Source: Beta vulgaris subsp. vulgaris (Eukaryota > Streptophyta > Magnoliopsida > Caryophyllales > Amaranthaceae). Taken from it: a stretch of DNA of 64,000 bases. The position numbers and the translations under genes were made by a program. The notes under the pieces are model-generated. The model had not been told where the DNA came from and searched no databases. It saw only the letters and a program-made list of their open reading frames with translations. Positions 24,701 to 33,839 of this stretch are shown piece after piece (position 1 is the stretch's first letter; every line of letters begins with the position of its first letter). The stretch covers positions 18,844,920 to 18,908,919 of the forward strand of contig NC_079207.1 of assembly GCF_026745355.1 (NCBI RefSeq), written 5' to 3'.

Positions 24701-25110
24701 TGATTTACATTTAAGATCTGCTCTTCTTTTTCTGTAATCATGTTAACTTCTACTTTATTCTCATCTTCTTTCCCTGCCTCTACTAAGGAAGAAGCTAACT
24801 TCTTGAGTTCACCATATACCTTCTTCAGTGGAGTATTCACCAGGTAGTACAACCCTCCTAAGCTGAGTCCTGGATGATACAAAATGCATGATAAAATATC
24901 ACTCTACATCTGTCCTGCTGCACACGCTTGTTCACAGACAACAGTTTGTACTTAAACTCAGGAACACACAACACATTCTGTAATTTCATATTGTTTTCCA
25001 GCCTCACAGCACCAGTATGTGTGATGATAGTAGTCTTTCCATTTGGCAGGTTTATTTTTGTTTTCTTCAAACTCAGATTACAAGCTCAGATCACAAGTCA
25101 TGTGATCTGA
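21790..25110 (-). pseudogene. Copia pol: protease, integrase, RT, RNase H (broken)
   Basis: On the minus strand the domains run as follows. A protease-region segment (about 24860-25110) is followed by the pre-integrase HNRLGHAPMNKL (about 24625-24665). The integrase core with DIWGPY and DNALEFK/PQQNGRVEKAH is at 24172-24567. A linker with RRSSRQTKPPTWLDDY is at about 23540-23600. RT with MDVKNAFLHGDL, LYGLKQAPRQW and the catalytic YVDDLL is at 22440-23190. The RNase H region with DSDWAGCP and [15 protein letters not shown] ends near 21800. About 90 codons between the linker and DGSVERHKARLV are missing, replaced by the CACTA-like fragment at 23197-23458. Frameshifts and stops separate most segments. 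Confidence 0.88.
23197..23458. mobile_element. CACTA-like fragment replacing part of copia pol
   Basis: Copia coding sequence ends at ...DGSV (about 23196), and the next 262 bp consist of repeated TAGCGTCCGAT and its inverse ATCGGACGCTA. The right end, read in reverse complement, is CAACACAACAAGAATGTCAC, close to the usual CACTA terminus CACTACAACAA. The left terminus is missing, and copia sequence on that side is also lost, so a deletion probably took both. No 3-bp duplication can be identified. Confidence 0.6.
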
Positions 25111-25249
25111 AGCTCCAGAATCAATAATCCATGCATTCATGTTACTAGAAGCTGAATAACATGATAGTATAGTATATAGTTCTTCCTCAATTTCTAAACC
25201 AGATTTGGTAGTCTTTGAGATTGAAGGGAGCAATTTCAAGAGCTGTTCA

Positions 25250-26253
25250 AGCTAATGTTGGCTGATTACAGCAGGTCCAGCTTCATTCTGGCTTTGAACA
25301 TTAGCCACCATCTTGTTGGTTTTAGGCTTGCTCCACCTTCTACTTGCTCTTGAGGATGTTTCTTCTTTGTTGTTGTATTTGTTTTGCTTCTTGTTCTTAG
25401 GATGTCCTTTAGGAAATCCAATGACATGTCAGCAAGCTTCATCATTGTGATATTTTCCACCACATACAGAGCATCCTCCTTCATGACTTGCACCTTTGTT
25501 GTACATTGCAGATGTTTCAATGTTGAGTTTGGATATGTTCGGGATCTCTCTCTAAGACTATTCTTGCTGCAGAGATGAACAAGTTGTTTCTACAGAAGGC
25601 AAGGGGGATTGCATAAGCAGCTAAGACCTTTGAGCTCCAAAATCTTCATCCAACCCATTTAGGAATTGAAACAGATGTTGCTCTTCTTTGTGAGTTTGCA
25701 GAGCCTCAACAAAGGCAGTGATTTCAGTTGTTACACTGGTTATAGCTGGCAGTTGATTTAAGGATTCAAGTTCTTCCCACATTCCTTTCATCTTGGTGTA
25801 ATAGTCATTCACAGATCCACCATTTTGTTTTGTTTCATATAAACCTTTATTAAGTCTATATTTGGTAGACCCATTTGTCTGACAGAACCTTCTCTCCAAG
25901 TGTAGCCGTATTTCTCTAGCTGTATCAAGATACAAGATGGATTTTTTAATTTGTTTAGAGACAGAACCATGAATCCAGGTAATGACAATGTGGTTGCAAG
26001 TGTCCCATTGTTCTTAGCTTTCTTTTGAGTATCTTCTTTATCTCTTGTAACCAACCTAGTTACAAACCCCCAACTTCCTCTTAGATGCAAGACTGATCTC
26101 CATAGACCTTCTCCATGGTCTGTAGTCAGCTGAACCTTGTAATTTTTCTATAGAGACTGAGTTAGGGCCATCAGATGGCTGGATATAGAGTGGATGTAGG
26201 ATATCTGAAAGGCTAATTTTTTCTTTTCCACCAGCCATTTCAGCCCGGTTCAA
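25250..26253 (-). pseudogene. Copia gag of the inner element
   Basis: The frame opens with [15 protein letters not shown] and [16 protein letters not shown], then [16 protein letters not shown], typical of copia gag. A CX2CX4HX4C knuckle (CSVCGGKYHNDEAC) is at about 25430-25470. Overlapping frames 25621-25935 and 25809-26090 show at least one frameshift. Confidence 0.8.
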
Positions 26254-26346
26254 ATTTTGAGTTTTTTTTTTTGGAAGAAAAGATTGAAGAATAACAACTA
26301 AACACGAGAAAGGTTTCCTACAATTTCTCTCTTGTTACTGGACGAA

Positions 26347-26362
26347 CCAGTAACTGATACCA
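26347..26362 (-). promoter_or_regulatory. Primer-binding site of the inner copia element
   Basis: Directly downstream of the 5' LTR on the minus strand, the sequence is TGGTATCAGTTACTGG. It begins like the initiator-Met tRNA complement (TGGTATCAG) used by many plant copia elements. Confidence 0.85.
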
Positions 26363-26647
26363 TGTTGAGTAAGGCATGGTTACTCAAGGAAGAAGAAAGT
26401 AAGCAAGAGAGAATCACGGCGCATTCAGGTTGATTTCATTCAATGTAATATATCCCCCCCCCCTCCCCCGACAACAGCACACCTACTATTTATATAGTGA
26501 TATCATCAGCAATCCCTAGGATGATTCATACTAGAGGACAAAAGATAAAAGGCTTACAAACTAGCAGTTAATAATCAACATCTAGATTGACTAAGATATT
26601 TGGGCTAGACCAAATAAACTAGGCTATAATTGGGCCACATTTCATCA
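26363..26647 (-). repeat. 5' LTR of the inner copia element
   Basis: The right LTR copy (285 bp) is nearly identical to 21497-21773, with a longer C-run near 26455 and scattered substitutions. It is flanked by GCAAT. Confidence 0.93.
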
Positions 26648-26729
26648 GCAATAATAAAGAAGATTAACTTACAAGATTACAAAATATAAAAGACGACTCT
26701 TGTATAACAAACTAGGAAAGAGTATAACA

Positions 26730-27226
<497 letters not shown>

Positions 27227-27879
27227 TTATAAGCTTAGTTCTGAAGTACATTTCTATAAAAATAATGCTTAGTTTTTAGTATGAGAAACCAAACCAGGTG
27301 AGGAGAGAAATATTGGAGTTAAACCCTTCTTCCCTGCTTTATTTATTCCATTATGAGTAAGTTAGCTATTTAATTAATTATTAATTTACTAGATGGGGTA
27401 ACAAATAGATAAAAGTAAACTGATGGATCCCGACTATTTTTAGTATGGAAAATCTTTCGAAGAAATGTCAAATAGAAAAACTAGGCAAACATGACTACTT
27501 GAGAGGGTGAAAATATGTAATTTATTTTTTAAAAAAATGATTCTTAGCACCTTAAAAGAAATTTGTTTTATGCATTATCACTTTTTAATCTTTCTTTTCA
27601 AATGTACCACCTTAAAGTGCTTGACTCACTAAAAATCACCATATAAATCGTGCTCAAACCAAGATTCTAGCCATGTGAGGCCCACATAACGGATTAGGAA
27701 ATATTCTCCCTTTTTTTACTCTCTCCTCACCGATTTATATTTCTTCATTAGGAGATTAGAAAGCGGAGAGGACTTGGTTAGTTTTCTAGGTCGAAAGAGT
27801 GAAGTTTTCTAATCTCCAAACTCCCAATCCCTCATACCAAACGCCCCGTCAATGCTTTGCACTTGACCTTCAATGTATC
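27227..27879. other. Intergenic, unassigned
   Basis: No domain, RNA gene or clear element border was found between the microsatellite and the GRF-like pseudogene. CT-rich patches occur at 27700-27790. Confidence 0.4.
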
Positions 27880-28180
27880 ATTTTCATTAAGCAAAAATCC
27901 TCTTTTGCCCAGACAAATCATAAACTTCATTCTTGTGTGCATTAGCTTCAGTTTGCATCAATTTCTTGTCGAAGACCAATTGGTTGATCACTTCTCTCTG
28001 TCACTTTGTCTTATTATCCTCAATCCACCTAAAGTAACCAAAGCCCCTTCTATTTGTTTCTCATTCCCATAGCTTGCAAGTGATGAATCTTCATCCTGGG
28101 TAGTCAGTTCTCCATAATTTTCAATCTTGCAATAGGAGTGCCACAATTGCGTACTTTAGGTGGTGTGGGAAGAAAAATGA
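27880..28180 (-). pseudogene. GRF-type zinc-finger gene fragment, decayed
   Basis: Reading the minus strand in pieces gives CGTPIARLK, then DYPG*RFITCKLWE, then GFGYFRWIEDNK and REVINQLVFDKKLMQ, with stops between and within. The order (Cys segment, PGxRFxxC, GxFxW, then a coiled helix) is that of small plant GRF zinc-finger proteins. Two stop codons fall inside the finger, and no intact start or end is present, so this is a relic. GRF fingers bind nucleic acid in known proteins; nothing more can be said here. Confidence 0.5.
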
Positions 28181-28495
28181 GATATTATTGTGCCTATGAT
28201 AATAAAGAGGAATGAGAATTGAAGTAATTATTATACTAAAGAACACCATAGATGCCGCAATTACCAGAAATTCTATATACAAGAATTCCCAAAATCAAGC
28301 CATAAACCTAAGCCCTAACCTAAAAAATGGATGCAGAGATCATACCTTTAGCAACTTAGGAGTCGGCACTTGTCCTCTTATTGAGGTCAAGTATATCAAA
28401 ATTTATAAGGTCTAACCTGATTTAGTTTTCATGAAAGAATATTAGGTTTTTAGGTGGGTTGAAAGTGATAGTTGGGGATTTTATGAAGAGGCCGG
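28181..28495. other. Intergenic, unassigned
   Basis: AT-rich sequence with no recognised gene between the GRF relic and the CACTA element. Confidence 0.4.
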
Positions 28496-29832
28496 CACTA
28501 GTAGAATAAATAATATTTGCTGTGGTGGTATTGCTGTGGTTTTACTCATACGCAGCAATATAGCACGTGAAAAGAAAAGATAAATATAAAGAAAATATAT
28601 TGCTGCGGTTTTGGCCTAAAACCGCAGCAATATAGTATCTACTTGAAAAAAAATTTAAAAAAAGTTGACTATTTGACCGAAATTTTGCTGCGGTTTTGGT
28701 AAAAAACCGCAGCAATATAATAAAATAATATTAAAAAATAACTTTTCATTATATTGCTACGATTTTTTTAAAGAACCGCAACAACATTATTTAAAAATAT
28801 TAAAAAACAGTATAAAAGACGCGTGGTGAGCCTCATACTTAGGGTTTTTTGTTTTCCTCACCAGTCACCACACGCCTCTCTCTAAACTCTCACCCTCTCT
28901 CACTCTGCTATCAACCTCTCATCTCTCTCACTCCTATATTTTCTCATCTCTCCTCTATAATCTCTCTCACTCCTCTCTCTCTCTCTCCTAATCTGTCGTC
29001 ATTATTCTCCGGCGAGCTTCATCACTCGTTCCTCACTCTCCGATCCAACACCGGTCGTCGCAACATCGGCGCTTCGCTTCGTCAGTCGTGTGCACTCGTG
29101 TTCGTTCCTCACTCCGGTTCGTACGCTCGTGTTCGTCACTGTCAACACCGGTCGGAATTTAGATCCGCTTTTTTATTCCTTTTTTTTTCGTTATTTTTGT
29201 TTTTTTAGATATGTAGATTTTTGTGTTCACAATTTCGAATTTCTGTTCAATAGGTTTTATAATTTAGATATGTAAATCTTCATTCGTAGTTTGCATCTGA
29301 ATGTCGTTGGTTTAAATCTCCATTTTTTAATGTCTATTTTTTAATGTCGTTGGTTTTCGTCACTGTCAACACCGGTCGGAATTTAGATCCGCTTTTTTTT
29401 TTCCTTTTTTTTCGTTATTTTTGTTTTTTTTAGATATGTAAATTTTTGTGTTCATAATTTCGAATTTATATTCAATAGGTTTTATAATTTAGATCTGTAA
29501 ATCTTCATTCGTAGTTTGCATCTGTCGTTGGTTTAAATTTCGTTTCTGTTCAATAGGTTTTCTCCTTGGAACTTAGATCTGTAAATAGGTTATCTGCCGG
29601 TTGTTTTTTTATTTTAGTTCGTTTTTTTTTTAACAGATCTGTTTATTGTTATGTTTAGATTTTTTTTGTTGCCTTTTCATTTTATTGTTTTTGTAATATT
29701 GATGTAATTAGATTTTTCATTATTATATATTAATGAGATTCATGTCATTTCATCTGTAGTTTGTATGCGAATTTAGTGAATAGTGAATGTGTTAGTTGTC
29801 TGATTTTAATATTTCAAATTTAATGGGCAAAT

Positions 29833-29866
<34 letters not shown>

Positions 29867-30180
29867 ACCAATATTAGGGTATATTGCTGCGGTTTTGGCT
29901 TAAAACCGCAGCCATATACTTGATTTTTTTGATATAAAATAATAATATTGCTGCGGTTTTGCCTAGAAACCGCAGCAATATATTGGATTTTTCTGATATA
30001 AATTAATAATATTGTTGCGGTTTATGCTATAAACCGCAGCAATATGTTGAAATATTGCTGCGGTTTTTAACCGCGACAATATATTATTTACCTATTGCTG
30101 CCCTCTTCATTGCTGCGCTCCCAAAACCGCAGCAATAGGGTACTTTTTAACCGCAGCAAATAGCATTTATTCTACTAGGA
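28496..30180. mobile_element. Non-autonomous CACTA-type element rich in palindromes
   Basis: The left end is CACTAGTAGAATAAAT and the right end, in reverse complement, is (TC)CTAGTAGAATAAAT, so the TIRs match except for the last two bases, probably mutated. Subterminal regions carry at least eight palindromes of the form ATTGCTGCGGTTTT-N-AAAACCGCAGCAAT: at about 28599, 28684 and 28752 on the left, and 29882, 29946, 30009, 30051 and 30111 on the right. The interior (28830-29600) is unlike the ends: CT-rich, with CpG-rich coding-like DNA and a tandem duplication. No transposase domain was seen, and no 3-bp duplication is preserved. Confidence 0.75.
29130..29560. repeat. About 220-bp tandem duplication inside the CACTA element
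   Basis: The block starting GTCACTGTCAACACCGGTCG at about 29136 is repeated from about 29356, including ATTTAGATCCGCTTTTTT, TTCGTTATTTTTGTTTTTT and AATCTTCATTCGTAGTTTGC. Differences are mostly T-run lengths. Confidence 0.85.
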
Positions 30181-30329
30181 AATGATTGGGGCGTAAAAAG
30201 GGAAAACTAAACTTAAAACAGTTATGTGAGCGCCATATGATCGAACTTTTCAACTGATGTGTTGAGTCAAGGTGGTGACTTTTAGCGAGCTAGTATGAAC
30301 TTTAATGTGGTAAAGTTTGAAAAAAATGA

Positions 30330-30388
<59 letters not shown>

Positions 30389-30585
30389 ATAATTGATCCT
30401 TAAATCAAATAGAAAAAAAAAACATATACAATATGGTACGAAATTTCACATGAAGTATTTTAAAACTGAAGATGACTAATTAATACTTACTAGGAATACT
30501 GATTTACTAATTAGTCCTCCCTCTAAACCATTTTAATTGACAAAAGTATATTTTTTAGCAAGTATAAAAATAGTTGTCACGTTTT
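30181..30585. other. Spacer with (GT)n(TA)n
   Basis: There is no gene here. A short (GT)n run followed by (TA)n lies at about 30332-30386. The last five bases (GTTTT) may be the target duplication of the adjacent chromovirus. Confidence 0.6.
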
Positions 30586-31102
30586 TGTAATATCCTAAAA
30601 TCTTAAACGTGTTTAAGATAATAATTAATTATAATAATGTAGTTAAAATATATTTTATTTTATCGTTTTACGAATTAAGCAACGTATAATAAAATGATTA
30701 CAGAATTTCAACATAAATGTTTACCAACTTAAATTGTGATGATAATTTAGTTAAACAAGAAGGTTAGTTCTTGTTGTTAATTCACTAAAGCAAACATATC
30801 AAAGTTTCACCAAAATTTTACTAAGCCACATTCAGAGTGAAAAGTAATGTAATTTTCTGATTTTTAGATTACAAAACAAAAAGGAAAAAGAGAAAAAGGC
30901 CATGGTCAACTACTCCATTGATTTTGCCTTTTTCTTCACCCTTCCATGGCCACTTGGCAAGCATGCCATCACACTCCCTCCTTCTTCCTCTGCCAAAAAT
31001 TCTATCACCAATCCCTATTCTTAGCTTCTTCAAGTCAAAAATTCAGAATAGTTACTTCAATCTTCTTCCTTCCAACCATTGATTTTGTGTTCTTAATTTC
31101 AC

Positions 31103-31110
31103 TATAAATA
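31103..31110 (+). promoter_or_regulatory. LTR promoter TATA box (left copy)
   Basis: TATAAATA in the context TTCACTATAAATAGCC. The identical box is in the right LTR at 38745-38752. It is the likely Pol II start for the element RNA. Confidence 0.75.
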
Positions 31111-31996
31111 GCCATGAAAATGTCTCACCAAGAACACCATCAACAACAACTCTCATCCTCTCACTTCACCACCACCTACGAACCACCTTGCAAACACCAC
31201 AATTTTAAGTCAACAACTCACCGGAAAACGCGACCCAAAGAAACCCAAAAAGAAAACCCCAATTTTCTCTCTTTCTACTCTGTTTCGGGCTTCAAACACC
31301 ACCACCACCGGCTGTCGCCGCCTCGCGCGACACCTGCACCGCGCTCAGTCACACGCCCCCATGCCTCGCCTGTCGCTCGCCGGCGGTTCCGCCGGCCACC
31401 TGCACCGCGTGTCCTCTCTCTCTTTTGTCGCACTCTCTCTCTTGCTCCTCTTCCTTGCACTCTTCTCCCTCGTCGTCATCTTCGTCGCGCCCAGCTGTGC
31501 GCAGCACCGACGACTTCCGCTCCTCATCGTCTCGCTGTCGCACCGCGCGCCATCGTCGCTGTCGCTGCCGTTCGCCGGAATTCCCCTGCTTGGATTTTCG
31601 TTGCCTTTCCTGCTCTTAGTAGCAGAGGTAATGAACATTATTTTCTTTTAAATTCTGATTTTTTAAGTTTAATAATTCAAGCCCGAGTTAAATTCCCTTG
31701 TTAGTGTATACTAGTTTGGACCTAGGAGACTATAATAGAACATAAAATTAGGTTTATAAATCTGATTTATTATGTGTTGGATTAAAAGACAATTTGAGCT
31801 TATTCCATGGACTTGTTATGCTTATTTATGGACCGATTTAGTTCTTTTATTAAACCACTTAGCTTATTTCCTAAAAACTATGTTTGGGCTATATTTCATG
31901 ACTACTAAACTAGTTGAGTTGCTAAAACTAATCCAATAAGCTTGTTACTTGTAATATGAATTTAAGTTAGTAATACCTTCACTAATACTTAAGTTT

Positions 31997-32439
31997 TTTT
32001 TTTAGCTCAATAAGTGAGGATCAATTCATTTCAAAAACATCAATTACAGATACCAAAGTCTATCTACATACTTTCATACATCTCTGCCTCACCCATTCTT
32101 TGTCTATTCTAGACATTTTCCTAGGCAGACTACAATAAAATTTATCAATAACAGTTCTCTATATAATATGTACAGATTTATCAACATGAACAATCTTATG
32201 ATCCCACAGCGCCACATTTCTCACCTGCCAAATCTGGTATACTAAAGTTGCCATCACTGCATACTTTATCTTTTTCTGTAATTGAGTGCATCTGTTACTT
32301 CTGATCAGTGGAATTAACTCAGGGATAGTCAGACCACTATCTTCCATTTGTATCCATTTTCTGATGATCACCAAAATCTGCTTACTATAGCTACAAGAGA
32401 AAAATAGATGATCCTGCTTTTCAGCCTCCAGACCACAAA
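31997..32439 (-). mobile_element. 5'-truncated LINE inserted in the left LTR
   Basis: About 440 bp on the minus strand end in a poly(A) (plus-strand T run at 31994-32003) and are flanked by a perfect 18-bp duplication, TCACTAATACTTAAGTTT, at 31979-31996 and 32440-32457. It encodes the zf-RVT end of a LINE ORF2, with EKQDHLFFSCSYSKQI and YQIWQVRNVALW. The empty site is preserved in the right LTR near 39600. Insertion therefore came after the chromovirus. Confidence 0.93.
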
Positions 32440-32498
32440 TCACTAATACTTAAGTTTACTTATAATAACACTTGATTAGAGGTCGGGGAGTTAAAGGT

Positions 32499-32510
32499 TG
32501 GTATCAGAGC
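32499..32510 (+). promoter_or_regulatory. Primer-binding site of the chromovirus
   Basis: TGGTATCAGAGC, complementary to the 3' end of initiator-Met tRNA, starts three bases after the left LTR. This is the minus-strand cDNA primer site. Confidence 0.92.
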
Positions 32511-32790
32511 AACGGTTCTCGGTACCTCAAGTAAAATCTTAAAGGTTTTACTTAAATTAGTAAATAAAATGGTAAAGTAATCTTGTAAAATGAGAGTCGT
32601 CACCATAAGTTACAAGATTTATATAATATAATAATATGAATAATAAATAATGTAGTTAATAAGTGCTTAAAAATGAAAATGAGTATGAGTGTTAAGATCG
32701 GGGAAGGGAATGTTTTTATATGATTTTTATGATGATAGTGATGCCTCGTTTAACATGTTATGCACATGGAATGTGTGATGTTTTAGAATA

Positions 32791-33765
32791 TGGCAACAAG
32801 TGAAAGTGGACCTACCAACGAAGGAAATGGAACTCATGGGTCTGAAGTCACACTTGAAGAAATGAGGGCAAGGCTAGATACTTTGCGAAGTGACCCTGTT
32901 TTCGAAGAAACGTCTGAAAAATGCTAATGGAAATTAATCAGGTGGATATAATGAAGCTGATGATGAAATTCTTACAAGGAAACCGACCAAGGGCCAAAAC
33001 AGAGCAGGAAGAATGATCCAACATGTTCAAAAGGTTTTATTCCCATAAGCCGCCAGCTTATGATGGAAAACCTGACCCCACCGAGTTCGAGGAATGGTTG
33101 AATGGCATGGAGAAACTCTTTGATGCCACCTAGTGCCCAGACAAGTGGAAAGTTAACTTCGATGTGTTCTACTTAAAAGGGCAAGCTGATCTGTGGTGGA
33201 AGACTGCTAGAGAGATGCAGAATCAACCTGTATTTGGATGGGAAGGCCTAAAGGAGACTATGAGAAACCAGTTTTACCCCCAGTCTCTGCAGCTCCAGAT
33301 GAAATATGAATTTATCCTTCTGAGGCAAAGGGGTATGTCAGTTCTGGAATATGTTGTAAAATTCATTGAGTTAGCTCGATTTTCTCCTTATCTGGTGTCT
33401 ACGGATCGTCAAAGGATGAATCGATTTGAAGGAGGTTTGAATCTGGATCTTCAAGAAAGGTTTGCTGCAAACATGAGTAAGTCTTATCAAGAGCTATATG
33501 ACCGAGCGATCAATGTTGAAAAGAAAGTGAAGCTGCGTAAGGATGTGTATGAGGGGGGAAAAAGAAAAGCTAAATCTCATGATGGCCACTCTAGCAACAA
33601 CTTCAACAAAAAGTCGAACAATTGCAGAAGACAAGGCCACATGGCAAATGAATGTCATAAGGGAAGTGATTAGTGTTATCGATGTGGTAAACCAGGTCAT
33701 GTGATTAAGAATTGTCTGACTCCTGATTGGCGAAGTGGAAATGTCGTTGACCGTAGTCAAAGAAA
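32791..33765 (+). pseudogene. Chromovirus gag, interrupted by stops
   Basis: The frame starts MATSESGPTNEGNG at 32791 and soon meets stops. Gag motifs follow: FYSHKPPAYDGKPDPTEFEE (about 33036), then GQADLWWKTA and NQFYPQSLQLQMKYEF (33164-33315). Two CX2CX4HX4C-like knuckles lie near 33625-33715; in the first the leading cysteine pair is degraded (NNCRRQGHMANEC), and the second (CYRCGKPGHVIKNC) is intact but preceded by a stop. At least four stops split the gene, two of them TAG where a Gln codon is expected before Cys. The product would be the capsid/nucleocapsid. Confidence 0.85.
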
Positions 33766-33839
33766 CAGTCAAAACTCTGGTTATGATGGGAATGCAAGCA
33801 ATGGAAACAAGAACCTTCCACGTGGACCTCCGCAGGCTG

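Larger units (their letters stand above)
21497..26647 (-). mobile_element. Complete-structure Ty1/copia retrotransposon, inactive
   Basis: Two LTRs (21497-21773 and 26363-26647), starting TGATGAAA and ending TCAACA on the minus strand, are flanked by a perfect 5-bp duplication, GCAAT (21492-21496 and 26648-26652). PBS, gag, protease, integrase, RT and RNase H follow the copia order. It sits inside the 5' LTR of the gag-only copia element. Many stops, and a CACTA-like fragment replacing part of the integrase-RT junction, make it non-functional. The two LTRs remain highly similar (differences such as a longer C-run and a few substitutions), so insertion was comparatively recent. Confidence 0.93.
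16439..26729 (-). mobile_element. Gag-only Ty1/copia derivative, expanded by nested insertions
   Basis: Two short LTRs can be rebuilt by removing later insertions. The 3' LTR is 16439-18023 less the Harbinger-like insert. The 5' LTR is 21408-26729 less the inner copia element. Each is then about 170 bp, and they share AGTATTTATACAATCC, AAAATATCTATGTATA and GGAAAGAGTATAACA. The original internal region (about 1.2 kb without the solo LTR) encodes copia gag plus only the first residues of the protease (LLDSGASHHV) and then runs straight into the LTR. The whole of pol is therefore missing and no purine tract is seen. A target duplication was not found. Confidence 0.72.
30586..32495 (+). repeat. 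5' LTR of the chromovirus
   Basis: 1,910 bp including a truncated LINE insert (31997-32439). A TATA box (TATAAATA) lies at 31103-31110, followed by a CT-rich, CpG-rich leader. Its sequence matches the right LTR along the length, apart from each copy's own insertion and several percent substitutions. Confidence 0.9.

Noticed and set aside
28599..30137. CRISPR-like regular repeats
   Set aside because: The palindromes are irregularly spaced subterminal repeats of a CACTA transposon in a plant genome.
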